A stretch of 64,000 nt of DNA from CBDCVA01 sp965222935 [NCBI: Candidatus Latescibacterota bacterium] (lineage in GTDB: Bacteria; Latescibacterota; CBDCVA01): positions 310,001-374,000 of the forward strand of contig CBDCVA010000002.1 of NCBI GenBank assembly GCA_965222935.1, read 5' to 3'. This document shows, in pieces, positions 17,799-25,859 of this stretch. Both the position numbers and the translations under genes were made by a program. The number at the start of each line of letters is the position of its first letter. Positions within the stretch are counted from its first letter, which is position 1. The notes under the pieces are model-generated. The model did no database searches. It was not told where the DNA came from and saw nothing but the letters and a program-made list of their open reading frames with translations.

Positions 17799-19106
17799 CT
17801 AGACTGCGGCGTCCGCCCACATGGTCACGCCGTCGAACCGGTCCATCCGCACCGGAACCAGTGCTCCCAGAGCACTATCGCCCAGACCCGGGCAGTGCAC
17901 CTTGACGTAGTTATCCGCCAGGGCGCGGACGACGCCCGCCTCGTCGGGCGCGGACTGCACGAGCACGTCGCACGCTCGTCCGACCTGCCGCCCCTGAAAC
18001 GCCGTCCACTTCGCAACGCCGAGATGCCGAAGGATGGTCGCACGCCGCTTCTTCGTCCCCTCGTCCACCTGCTCGGAATAGGTGGCCGCCGGGGTGCCGG
18101 GACGGGGCGAAAAACGGAAGACGTGGAAGTAGTCGATCGGACTGCTGTCGACGAAGGCGTAAGACCGTTCGAAGGCCGCTTCGTCCTCCCCGGGGAAGCC
18201 GACCATGAGGTCGGTGCCAATAGCGCAGTGGGGCGAGTGACGCTTGACGGCGTTAGCGATGAGAGAGAAGTGCTCGGCTGTGTAGCCCCGCTCCATCCGC
18301 GCAAGCGTCGCCTCATTACCGCTCTGAAGTGGGATGTGGAGGTGCGGTGCCCATCTGGGTGAGGTGGCAAGCGTGGAGATGAACGCCTCGTCTAGGTCTG
18401 CGGGATCGATGGAACTCAGGCGATAGCGAAACCGTCCCTCAAACACATCAAGCCTCCGCAGAAGGGTGCGCAGATTGGTCGCAGCACCGCCACGCTCGCG
18501 CCCGTACGAGCCGAGATCCACCCCTGTGAGGACGATCTCTCGAAACCCGCGCTGGGTGAGCGTCTGGACCTGTTCTAAGGTGCTGTCTAGCGATCGGCTT
18601 CGCGCGCGGCCTCGGGAGAGACGGATGGAGCAATAGGCGCAAGCGCGGTCACAGCCCTCTTGCACCTTGACGAAGGCACGCGTCCGCCCGCCGAAATGCG
18701 TGATGGTCGCGTCATCGAAGGGCACGTCATCGAGGGCGCCGACAGTCACGTGCGGTGATTCACCCGGTCTCTGGACCTGAACGAGCTGGGGGATGTTGGG
18801 TTTGAACGCTGTGCCCGCGACCAGCGTTACGCCTGGTAGCCGGGCGAGTTCCTGCGGATGCAAGTCGGCGGAGCATCCCGCGGCCACCACGCGCCCCTTG
18901 GGCGAAGCGCGCCCGGCGCGACGAAGCATGCGACGAGAATCTGCCTCGCTCTGCCCGGTCACCGCGCAAGTATTCACAACGGTCACATCGGCCGCGGTCC
19001 CGAAGTGCACCTCGATATAGCCTTGGGCGAGAAAGCGTTCTCGCAGGGCCTGCGTGTCAGCTTGATTCAGCCTGCAGCCGAGGGTACAGAGCGCAACGGT
19101 GGGCAT
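17799..19106 (-). CDS. mtaB: tRNA t6A37 methylthiotransferase MtaB-type (radical SAM)
   Basis: Converts N6-threonylcarbamoyladenosine-37 to its 2-methylthio form in tRNAs decoding ANN codons. The UPF0004 domain holds cluster cysteines in CTLGCRLNQADT, NTCAVTGQSEADSRR and AAGCSADLHP. The radical SAM motif is CDRACAYCSIRLSRG near residue 155, followed by QTLTQRGFREIVLTGVDLG and a C-terminal TRAM-like region. The short CTLGCRLNQ type of N-terminus points to MtaB rather than MiaB or RimO. ATG 19106 is chosen because the frame upstream runs into rpsA and is unconserved. Product 435 residues. Confidence 0.9.
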   Translation of the reverse strand: MPTVALCTLGCRLNQADTQALRERFLAQGYIEVHFGTAADVTVVNTCAVTGQSEADSRRMLRRAGRASPKGRVVAAGCSADLHPQELARLPGVTLVAGTAFKPNIPQLVQVQRPGESPHVTVGALDDVPFDDATITHFGGRTRAFVKVQEGCDRACAYCSIRLSRGRARSRSLDSTLEQVQTLTQRGFREIVLTGVDLGSYGRERGGAATNLRTLLRRLDVFEGRFRYRLSSIDPADLDEAFISTLATSPRWAPHLHIPLQSGNEATLARMERGYTAEHFSLIANAVKRHSPHCAIGTDLMVGFPGEDEAAFERSYAFVDSSPIDYFHVFRFSPRPGTPAATYSEQVDEGTKKRRATILRHLGVAKWTAFQGRQVGRACDVLVQSAPDEAGVVRALADNYVKVHCPGLGDSALGALVPVRMDRFDGVTMWADAAV

Positions 19107-19125
19107 GGGAGCATAGACGCGGAGA

Positions 19126-20937
19126 CTATGCCTGCTCCTCGCTCCCCCCCTCGACCTCACCGCTCTCCGGAGTTTCCGGGGCTTCCGGGGTTTCCAAGGC
19201 CTCCTGGCCCATGCCCGGCTGGTGCATCTGGCGATACTCCTCCAACTCCTCCTTGGGTCGATCGCGGAAGTACTCCCGGGCGCTCAGCACGATCTTCCGC
19301 TGCGGCCTGTTGCACTCGACGACCTCGAGCGGGAGAATATCGCCTTCCTTGAAGCCCTCGGCTGGCTTGCGCAAGCTGAGCTGTCCGAGCTGCGAGCCGG
19401 GAACGAAGCCCGCCACCTCCTTCTCCAGATCGACGACGACACCTCGATCGAGGACGCGGACGATCTCCCCCTCAGTCTCGTAGCCGGGCTGGTACTTCTC
19501 CGCAAGGTAATCCCATGGGTCTTCAAGCACCTGCTTGTGGCCCAAGGAAATACGTCGATTACTTGCGTCAATGTGCAGGACGACAACCTCAACGTCCTCG
19601 CCCTTTTTCATGGCTTCGCTCGGGTGGCGGATCCGGCGCGTCCACGACATATCCGAGATGTGGACGAGGCCATCAATGCCTCCCTCGATCTCCACGAAGG
19701 CGCCGAAGTTGGTCAGGTTACGGACTTTTCCCGTAATCCGCGTGCCGACCGGATAGCGCTGGTCCAGCGTCTCCCAAGGGTCCGGCTCCAGTTGCTTCAT
19801 GCCCAGGGAGATCTTCTCGTTCTCCGCATCCACACGCAGCACCATGACATCAATCTCATCACCAGCACTGACCACCTGCGAGGGCCGGCGGATGTGCTGC
19901 GTCCATGACATCTCCGAGACGTGGATCAGACCCTCCACGCCCTCCTCGAGCTCGACGAAGGCACCGTAGTCGGTGATGCTGACGACCCTCCCCGTCACCC
20001 GCGAGTCCACCGGGTACTTCTGTTCGATGTTCTCCCACGGATACGGCGTGAGATGCTTGTAGCCCAGCGAGATTCGACCTCGCTCCTCGTCGTAGTTGAG
20101 GACTTTCACGCGGATGGTCTCGCCGACGTTGAGCGCCTCGGAGGGATGATTGACCCTACCCCACGAGATGTCGCTGATATGCAGCAGCCCGTCCACGCCG
20201 CCCAGATCGATGAAGGCGCCGAAGTCGGTGAGGTTCTTCACAACCCCTTCCCGGATCTGGTCCTTCTCCAACTCGCTCAGGATCTTCTTGCGCATCCGAT
20301 CGCGTTCCTCTTCGAGCAAGACCCGACGCGAGACGACGATGTTCCGCCGGTTCTTGTTGAGCTTGATGATGCGCAACGGGAAGGCATCGGTGATGAACTG
20401 CTCGAAATTCTGCACCTGGCGGATATCGATCTGCGAGCCGGGCAGGAACGCCTCGACCCCAAAGAGGTCCACCAGCAAGCCGCCCTTGATGCGACGGACG
20501 GCGCGGCCCTCCACGATCTCGCCCGAGTCGTACGCGCGCTTGATCCTGTCCCACACGCGCATGAAATCCGCCTTCTGCTTGGAGAGGAGGATCCGCCCCT
20601 CCTGGTCCTCGACGTCCTCGAGGAACACCTCCACATCGTCGTCCACCTGCACGTCAGTTTCCTGGCCGAATTCCGCCAGATTGATGACGCCTTCCGATTT
20701 AAACCCGATATCCACGATGACGTGGGTGTCCGTAATGGCCATCACGCGCCCGGGGACGATGTTGCCCTGCTCGATCCGATGCATCGTCTTATCGTATTGC
20801 TCGAGCATGGCCTGGTATTCTTCGGCGGTATACTCCTCCTCTTCGTCGTCCCATGGCAGCGTGTCCACCGATGGTGCCCCCGATCCAGAAGGTTCGGTCT
20901 CGATCTCGACTGCTGGCCCCATTCCCTCTTCAAGCAT
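19126..20937 (-). CDS. rpsA: 30S ribosomal protein S1
   Basis: mRNA-binding ribosomal protein that helps recruit transcripts to the 30S subunit. At 603 residues it contains six S1 repeats, starting about residue 57 (GNIVPGRVMAITDTHVIVDI). The best repeats include GVVKNLTDFGAFIDLGGVDG, GRVVSITDYGAFVELEEGVE and GKVRNLTNFGAFVEIEGGID, each followed by LLHISDISWG-like strands. The N-terminus is acidic (DDEEEEYTAEEY) and the tail is glutamate/proline-rich, as in many S1 proteins. The start overlaps the plsC stop by eight bases. Confidence 0.96.
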   Translation of the reverse strand: MLEEGMGPAVEIETEPSGSGAPSVDTLPWDDEEEEYTAEEYQAMLEQYDKTMHRIEQGNIVPGRVMAITDTHVIVDIGFKSEGVINLAEFGQETDVQVDDDVEVFLEDVEDQEGRILLSKQKADFMRVWDRIKRAYDSGEIVEGRAVRRIKGGLLVDLFGVEAFLPGSQIDIRQVQNFEQFITDAFPLRIIKLNKNRRNIVVSRRVLLEEERDRMRKKILSELEKDQIREGVVKNLTDFGAFIDLGGVDGLLHISDISWGRVNHPSEALNVGETIRVKVLNYDEERGRISLGYKHLTPYPWENIEQKYPVDSRVTGRVVSITDYGAFVELEEGVEGLIHVSEMSWTQHIRRPSQVVSAGDEIDVMVLRVDAENEKISLGMKQLEPDPWETLDQRYPVGTRITGKVRNLTNFGAFVEIEGGIDGLVHISDMSWTRRIRHPSEAMKKGEDVEVVVLHIDASNRRISLGHKQVLEDPWDYLAEKYQPGYETEGEIVRVLDRGVVVDLEKEVAGFVPGSQLGQLSLRKPAEGFKEGDILPLEVVECNRPQRKIVLSAREYFRDRPKEELEEYRQMHQPGMGQEALETPEAPETPESGEVEGGSEEQA

Positions 20938-21625
20938 GTGACATCTCTCCTTTGGGTGAAGGTACGGGCAACGTTACACGGGACGCCTCCCGAGCGTCCT
21001 TCGCACGCTGTGAAGCTTTCGATGCACCTAGTGCTGCGATGGTGCGCATGATCTGGTGACTAAACTCGTGATAGATGTGTTTACGCTCAGCCGCTCCCGA
21101 GACCTCAGGAGGCGCCTGGACCGGCTGACCGAACCAGATGCGGACGCGGTTCAAGCCCAGAAAGGTGTGCCATATCTTTTCCGTCCCCGAGATGCGCACG
21201 GGCACAACGGGCGCGCCACTGGCGTAGGCGACGAACCCAACGCCTGCGCGCGGTGGGAGCAGATGGCCGCCACGCCCTCGCGTCCCCTCAGGGAAAAGGA
21301 TTACCGCCTTGCCCTCGCGCAATAGGCCCAGCGTATCCTTCATGGCCCGGATATCCGGGCCATCACGGTTGATGGGAAAAGCCCCTAGGCTCTGGATGAG
21401 CTTGGCGAACCATGGGTGGCGAAACAGCTCCTGCTTCGCAAGAAACGCGAGGCGCCGCCGCGTGGCCACGCCCAAGAGAGGAGGATCAAAATAAGACTGG
21501 TGGTTGGCAGCCAGGATCACGGGCCCTTCACGCGGCACATGGTGTGCTCCCCAGACGCGCAACCCCATCGCGGCACGAGAAACCGCGCGCAACAGGCGCC
21601 AACTCCAACCATAGAAATCTTCCAC
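20930..21625 (-). CDS. plsC: 1-acyl-sn-glycerol-3-phosphate acyltransferase
   Basis: Membrane-associated enzyme that acylates lysophosphatidate to phosphatidate. Of the acyltransferase motifs, HX4D appears as NHQSYFDPPLLG (about residue 37) and FPEGTRGRGG near residue 116; the intervening basic segment is FAKLIQSLGAFPINRDG. Length 231 is typical. The plsC-rpsA pairing occurs in many genomes. A second, unrelated-looking acyltransferase at the right end of the window probably handles the first glycerol position. Confidence 0.9.
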   Translation of the reverse strand: MEDFYGWSWRLLRAVSRAAMGLRVWGAHHVPREGPVILAANHQSYFDPPLLGVATRRRLAFLAKQELFRHPWFAKLIQSLGAFPINRDGPDIRAMKDTLGLLREGKAVILFPEGTRGRGGHLLPPRAGVGFVAYASGAPVVPVRISGTEKIWHTFLGLNRVRIWFGQPVQAPPEVSGAAERKHIYHEFSHQIMRTIAALGASKASQRAKDAREASRVTLPVPSPKGEMSHA

Positions 21626-21732
21626 CGCTCACGGCTCATCCCGCGGACGCGCGGGGGGACGGAAGCCACGTCCGCCCGCCCTGCGCACCAGACCGCAGCC
21701 GCCGAGTTCATCCATCCGGGGTTGGAGGGGCC

Positions 21733-22278
21733 TCACCGACGGAACAGATAGGGTCCCCAACTCTCGTCGGGGAGACCGTTAGTCATGTGGAGGAACATGA
21801 AGGGGTCCGGGTGCTTGGGGCGACGCCGGAGCGGCAAGCCCGCGTGCTCAGGCGGGCGATCCCCTTTGCGAGCGTTACAAGCGCGGCAGGCGCAGACGAG
21901 ATTCTCCCACGCGTCGAGCCCGCCCCAGGAGCGCGGCACGATGTGGTCGATGGTCATCGGGACGCCCTGGGCGCCACAGTACTGACACATGTGGCCGTCG
22001 CGGCGCATGACATTCCGTTTGGAGAGCGCGATCTTACGCCGTGGAGTGCGCACGTACACCGAAAGGCGCACAACCGAAGGGAGCGGGAAGGCTCTGCTCA
22101 CCGTACGGATCGCCAATCCGGTCTCCTCGACCAGGTGCGCTCGACCTCGTATCAAAAGCACCGCCGCCTTGCGCGCACTGATGATGCCCAGTGGCTCGTA
22201 ACTCTGGTTGAGCACCAAGACTTTGAGCTCCAGTAACGGAATCACCGTGAAGCGCTTTCGCTGACGCCCATCAGCCAT
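21733..22278 (-). CDS. HNH endonuclease family protein
   Basis: A 181-residue protein with an N-terminal region LELKVLVLNQSYEPLGIIS typical of a widespread HNH subfamily, and an HNH core near residue 125: CQYCGAQGVPMTIDHIVPR, GGLDAWENLVCACRACN and then KGDRP. The two CxxC pairs would bind structural zinc, and the DH of IDHIVPR contains the catalytic histidine. These stand-alone HNH proteins are chromosomal and of uncertain role. The start at 22278 (MADGRQRKRF) is tentative; a longer frame reaches 22320. Confidence 0.82.
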   Translation of the reverse strand: MADGRQRKRFTVIPLLELKVLVLNQSYEPLGIISARKAAVLLIRGRAHLVEETGLAIRTVSRAFPLPSVVRLSVYVRTPRRKIALSKRNVMRRDGHMCQYCGAQGVPMTIDHIVPRSWGGLDAWENLVCACRACNARKGDRPPEHAGLPLRRRPKHPDPFMFLHMTNGLPDESWGPYLFRR

Positions 22279-22373
22279 CCCCACTTTTAGAAGTAAGTAA
22301 AGTACGCCTATGGGCCCCAAAGGTCAAGGGCAGCGGGCGTTTTCGGCTGCAGCACGCTGGGAATGACGGAACG

Positions 22374-22898
22374 TTAATCCCACAATCCAAAGTCCAGGCG
22401 CCACTCCAGTTGTCTGCCCCGCGAGCGGTAACCCACCCGCTCGGCTAACGCGGCACCGAGGTTCCCAGTTGTGAGGCCTAGGGTAAAGTGTCGGCTGTGG
22501 CACCGAAGGTGGCTGCGAGCGCCGAGGCCGCGGCATGTCGTCAGCTTTCGATCGTCCCGCGCCGTGACCGCGACCCGCGAGCCTGCGGCCACCGCAAGCT
22601 GGATCGCCGCGGTGCCGACGCCGCTGGCGCCGCCGTGGATCAGTACCGACTCGTCGCTCTGCAGCCCCGCCTCCCGGAACAGGTTCACGAACGCGGTCAG
22701 GAACGCCTCCGGCACCGACGCCGCCTCGATCAGGGAGAGCCGCTCCGGCACCCACATCAGGCTGCCGGCGTGGACCCAGCAGCGCTCCGTCACCGTCCGC
22801 CCGGTCGCGGCATGCTCGCGAAGCACCCCCAGGCGGCACGCACCCGGCGCGTCGACGTGGACGGCACCGGTGATCCGTAGCGTGGCAAGCTCATCCAG
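22374..22898 (-). pseudogene. truncated zinc-type NAD(P)H:quinone oxidoreductase (MDR family)
   Basis: The middle of this frame (about 22525-22790) is clearly an MDR quinone oxidoreductase: WVPERLSLIEAASVPEAF, then LIHGGASGVGTAAIQLAVAA and VAVTARDDRKL. The N-terminal catalytic half is absent, with a TAG in frame at 22899-22901. Resemblance stops exactly at GLGA where the 34-bp repeat at 22491-22524 begins; the rest is junk. Both ends are therefore lost. The GC-richness and codon choice look higher than in neighbouring genes, suggesting acquired DNA. Confidence 0.75.
22491..22524 (+). repeat. 34-bp direct repeat, copy 1
   Basis: Begins TCGGCTGTGGCACCGAAGG and ends GCGAGCGCCG. It matches 23672-23705 at 32 of 34 positions in the same orientation, 1181 bases apart. 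The quinone oxidoreductase fragment loses family resemblance exactly where this repeat starts. Confidence 0.9.
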
Positions 22899-23056
22899 CT
22901 AGCAGTCCACGACTCAAGCGCCCGCTCCAGCGTCTCGCCGCCGTGCAGCGCGTCCAGGACCGGCTCGGTCTGCTCGCCGTTGCTCACCACGTGCGTGCCG
23001 CCACGGCTCATGAGCAGCGGGTAGACCACCAGCGCCAGCCGATCCAGGCCGTCCAT
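22790..23056 (-). CDS. uncharacterised small ORF after the HIT gene
   Basis: An 88-codon frame starting ten bases after the HIT stop. The first 50 residues (MDGLDRLALVVYPLLMSRGG, then VVSNGEQTEPVLDALHGG) have a protein-like composition. The last third overlaps the oxidoreductase remnant in another frame and looks arbitrary, so the gene is probably truncated. I do not recognise a family. Confidence 0.3.
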   Translation of the reverse strand: MDGLDRLALVVYPLLMSRGGTHVVSNGEQTEPVLDALHGGETLERALESWTASWMSLPRYGSPVPSTSTRRVRAAWGCFASMPRPGGR

Positions 23057-23066
23057 CAGCCGGCCG

Positions 23067-23465
23067 CTACTCCGGGAGCTCGGCGCGGATCCGCGCGGCG
23101 ACCTCAGCCAAGGCAGCATCGCCCGGGTTCGGGCCGACGTTCGCAAAATCGAGATCGTGCATCCCGTCGATGGGGCACAGGTGGATATGGACGTGCGGCA
23201 CCTCCAGCCCGGCGATCATCAGCCCCACCTTGGTCGGCGTGAACGCCGCCTGCAGGGCGCGGGCGATGGTGTGTGACGCCTGCATCAGCGCCGTCAGGGT
23301 CTGGTCGTCCAGGTCGATCCAGTGATCCACCTCAGCACGCGGCACTACCAGCGTGTGGCCGGGGCGCAGCGGGTTGATCGACAGGAACGCGACGCAGCGC
23401 TCGTCCTGCCATACGAAGTGAGCCGGGAGCTCGCCGGCGATGATGCGGGTAAAGACGCTGGCCAT
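23067..23465 (-). CDS. HIT family nucleotide-binding hydrolase
   Basis: A 132-residue histidine-triad protein, probably hydrolysing adenosine 5'-phosphoramidate-like or dinucleoside substrates. It opens with the family pattern FTRIIAGELPAHFVWQDE, has HTLVVPRAEVDHW at about residue 38, and the triad as VPHVHIHLCPIDG near residue 90 with the catalytic central histidine. It is intact but sits in a short, very GC-rich segment between two 34-bp repeats with broken genes on both sides, so it appears to have arrived with that segment. In my recollection the sequence style resembles actinobacterial HIT proteins; this is inference. Confidence 0.88.
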   Translation of the reverse strand: MASVFTRIIAGELPAHFVWQDERCVAFLSINPLRPGHTLVVPRAEVDHWIDLDDQTLTALMQASHTIARALQAAFTPTKVGLMIAGLEVPHVHIHLCPIDGMHDLDFANVGPNPGDAALAEVAARIRAELPE

Positions 23466-23515
23466 CAGGTCGATGAATGTAACCCGTACGGCCGGCGTGC
23501 TATGCTCGCCAGCGC

Positions 23516-23755
23516 ATGGACCACATCCGCACGATCAACGTGCTGCTGTTCATCGTCGCCGTGATCGCTCTGGGCGTGGCGCTGGACCTGTTGCAACCGG
23601 TTCTGACCCTGTTTCTGGTGGCGCTGATGCGCAAGCGGCTGCGGCTGATCGGCTCGGTGCTGCGCAGCCGTTCGGATGTAGCACCGAAGGTGGCTGCGAG
23701 CGCCGTTCTGGCGGTCTCCAGCCTGGCCATGGCCCCACCGGAACCCGGGGTTTAG
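23516..23755 (+). pseudogene. truncated small membrane protein
   Basis: The first ~50 residues (MDHIRTINVLLFIVAVIALG, LLQPVLTLFLVALMRKRLR) form two hydrophobic spans ending in a basic stretch. After about 23671 the frame enters the second 34-bp repeat and then arbitrary sequence until TAG. Together with the oxidoreductase remnant this shows that both ends of the inserted segment lie inside genes. The family is not recognised. Confidence 0.5.
23672..23705 (+). repeat. 34-bp direct repeat, copy 2
   Basis: Begins TCGGATGTAGCACCGAAGG and differs from copy 1 (22491-22524) at two positions. It bounds the right side of the foreign-looking segment. Confidence 0.9.
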
Positions 23756-23895
23756 AGCGCTGCGCTCCCATGGCCGGTGGAGAGAAAGCGATCAGGATGA
23801 GCCACACCCAGAGCGCGACCCATCGTAGGACACTGATGTGGGCTGTCGGGATGATCGGGATGCGTCGGCGCGGGAGCCTTGATCGAAGGGTGTTC
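23706..23895. other. intergenic, possible remnant of a signal-peptide-bearing ORF (minus)
   Basis: On the minus strand a frame through 23840-23706 reads LRWVALWVWLILIAFSPPAMG followed by proline-rich sequence, which looks like a secretion signal. It has no good start codon. It runs into repeat copy 2; if the sequence between the repeats is removed, the frame stays open through copy 1 to a stop at 22324. No terminator was recognised after the ABC ATPase gene. Confidence 0.3.
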
Positions 23896-24663
23896 TTAAG
23901 CCTCGTCGCCGACCGAGCCGATGGTGATCTCCAGATCCTCCCTGTCCTCGATCTTGTCGACTTGCCCGTCCCGAATCCAGACGACTCGATCGGAGACGTT
24001 GAGCATTTTCATGTCGTGCGTGGCGGAGATGACCGTCACTTCCGACTCTTCGTTGAGCCGCCGCAAAAGCTCGATGATCTCCGTGCCCGTGCGCAGGTCG
24101 AGGTTGCCCGTGGGCTCGTCGGCGAGGATGAGATCGGGGCTGTTGGCCATCGCCCGCGCGACGGCGACGCGCTGCTGCTGGCCGCCCGAGAGCTCGAAAG
24201 GCTTATGGTTCATGCGGTCGCCGAGTCCGACGCGACCCAAAAGCTCGGCGCCCTTCTCGCGCGCATCATCAGTCGTCAGCCCCGCGAAGGTCATCGGCAG
24301 CGTGACGTTTTCCAGCCCTGACATGACTGGGATGAGGTTGAAGGTCTGGAAGATGTAGCCGATCTTCCGGCAGCGCAACCATGCCAACTCATAGGCATCC
24401 AGCTCGGCCACGTCCACCTCGTCGATGTAGACTTTCCCCTCACTGGGCTTGTCGAGCCCGCCGATCATGTTGAAGAAGGTGCTCTTGCCCGAGCCCGAGG
24501 GGCCCATGATTGAAATGTACTCGCCCTCTCGGATCTCCATGTCGATTCCCCTTAGGGCCTCGACCGTGTGGCCGCCCAGGGAGTAGATTTTCTTGACCCC
24601 CTCGGTTCGGACGATGGCGTGGCGCTCGTCGCTTTCTCTGTCGTTCGCCTTGGTCTCGACCAT
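23896..24663 (-). CDS. ABC transporter ATP-binding protein (MacB/LolD class)
   Basis: A 255-residue ATPase of the class that drives FtsX-type mechanotransmission permeases. Walker A is [16 protein letters not shown] (about residue 54), the Q-loop is IFQTFNLIP, the signature [15 protein letters not shown], Walker [13 protein letters not shown] and the H-loop ATHD. The conserved [19 protein letters not shown] segment is typical for MacB/LolD partners. It is the last gene of the seven-gene cluster and the only ATPase there, so it should serve both FtsX-like permeases (24772-25461 and the C-terminus of 29770-34416). AAGGTAG precedes the ATG. Confidence 0.94.
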   Translation of the reverse strand: MVETKANDRESDERHAIVRTEGVKKIYSLGGHTVEALRGIDMEIREGEYISIMGPSGSGKSTFFNMIGGLDKPSEGKVYIDEVDVAELDAYELAWLRCRKIGYIFQTFNLIPVMSGLENVTLPMTFAGLTTDDAREKGAELLGRVGLGDRMNHKPFELSGGQQQRVAVARAMANSPDLILADEPTGNLDLRTGTEIIELLRRLNEESEVTVISATHDMKMLNVSDRVVWIRDGQVDKIEDREDLEITIGSVGDEA

Positions 24664-24771
24664 AGCTACCTTCTTCCTTTTGCCGTGCGCACCTTATCTC
24701 GAACTTTCGAGTCCTGTTGCCCGATGGGAGAGATCCCGGCGAAGCCTTCTGCTCCCGACTCTGCCGGCCTC

Positions 24772-25461
24772 CTACACCTCCGTGCGTAATGCGTCCACAG
24801 CTTGCATCTTAGAGGCCCGATACGCAGGATAGACCGCGCCCCCGACAGAGAGTACCGAACCGATCAGGATCGCCAGGACGGCGGATTTCACGATATCCAA
24901 CGTCGGAAAGTACGTGAAAACCGCTTCGCCGTAACTCAAGATCATGATGAGAATGGTCAAGATCGTGCCCAACAGCACCCCGATAGTGGTCCCGATGCTT
25001 CCCTGGAAAGACGATTCTAGGAGGAAGAGCTTGACGATGAACCCATCGAGCGCCCCCAGAGTCTTCATCGTACCGATCTCGCGGAAGCGCTCGGTCACGC
25101 TCATGAGCATGGCGTTGGTGATGCCCGTGACGCAGACGATGAGCGAGAGGACGATTAGCCAGTGCTGCTTGCTCGTCGTTGCGCCGATGTCCTCCAGGTC
25201 CACGCCCTTCCGTTGAAGGACCAGGTTGATCTCGTCCAGGTTCGCCTCTCGCAGCGACCGCTCGATTGCATTGGACGTCCAAATAGACATCAAGAACGCT
25301 ATGGCCAGGATCACGCCGCCCACCGTGATCAGGCTGCGACCCAGCCGGATCTTGATGCTCTTCATACTGATCTCCACCGCCTTGGAAAACGGGAGCACGA
25401 TCTGCTTCTCGATCGCTCTCCTTCCGCCACCGCGGACGCGCGCCTCCGCCACCGCTCTCAC
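24772..25461 (-). CDS. short FtsX-like ABC permease
   Basis: A 229-residue inner-membrane permease with four predicted spans: about residues 41-60, 101-122, 148-172 and 192-214. The FtsX signature ERFREIGTMKTLGAL follows span 2, and the C-terminal PAYRASKMQAVDALRTE is typical. The extracytoplasmic segment between spans 1 and 2 is only about 35-40 residues, far shorter than in MacB or LolC. This one is therefore a minimal permease that probably pairs with the large FtsX half of 29770-34416. The GTG start overlaps the PqqD-like stop as GTGA. Confidence 0.88.
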   Translation of the reverse strand: MRAVAEARVRGGGRRAIEKQIVLPFSKAVEISMKSIKIRLGRSLITVGGVILAIAFLMSIWTSNAIERSLREANLDEINLVLQRKGVDLEDIGATTSKQHWLIVLSLIVCVTGITNAMLMSVTERFREIGTMKTLGALDGFIVKLFLLESSFQGSIGTTIGVLLGTILTILIMILSYGEAVFTYFPTLDIVKSAVLAILIGSVLSVGGAVYPAYRASKMQAVDALRTEV

Positions 25462-25838
25462 TCCTTCGTTTTCTGGGAACCCGCGTCGAGACCGACCAGG
25501 CCCCGCTTCGTCAACGTTCGCAAGTACTCGATGAGCGCCATCTCGGCCTCTTTACGGTCCAGCCGATGTCCGCTCGCTAGCGCACCGACGATCTCCTTCA
25601 CCGTCCGCTCACCGTCGCACAACCACCAGACTTCGCTCCCCACCTCGTCAAGGTCGATAGTCCTGCTCTCGGGCAGCGGGAACAGTCGCGCGAGCCACGC
25701 CACCGTTCGCCGGTCGTTCCTGGGCACCTGCAGACGCACCTGCGTCTCTTTCATTTCCCATGTTACTACCGAGTTCCGGAAGGGTTTTGCCTCGAGGAGA
25801 TCCTTGCGGCTTACGGGCTTCCGTCTCGACCAGCGCAT
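25458..25838 (-). CDS. PqqD-like (RiPP recognition element fold) protein
   Basis: A 126-residue cytosolic protein. The second half matches the PqqD family: TIDLDEVGSEVWWLCDGERT followed by VKEIVGALASGHRLDRKEAE and an alpha-helical end, LIEYLRTLTKRGLVGL. PqqD domains usually bind leader peptides for radical SAM or other RiPP enzymes. No precursor peptide or maturase is visible next to this gene, so here it more likely acts as an adaptor in the ABC/FtsX system. The N-terminal 50 residues are basic and unrelated to PqqD. It is coupled to the FtsX gene downstream and lies 21 bases after the unknown gene at 25860. Confidence 0.75.
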   Translation of the reverse strand: MRWSRRKPVSRKDLLEAKPFRNSVVTWEMKETQVRLQVPRNDRRTVAWLARLFPLPESRTIDLDEVGSEVWWLCDGERTVKEIVGALASGHRLDRKEAEMALIEYLRTLTKRGLVGLDAGSQKTKE

Positions 25839-25859
25839 GGAATATCACCCGCCGGGCGT

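Noticed and set aside
19921-21051. Long plus-strand open frame of 376 codons opposite rpsA and plsC
   Set aside because: It is the antisense shadow of the highly biased rpsA codons; composition (Asp, His, Leu, Val) is typical of such shadows and no family is recognisable.
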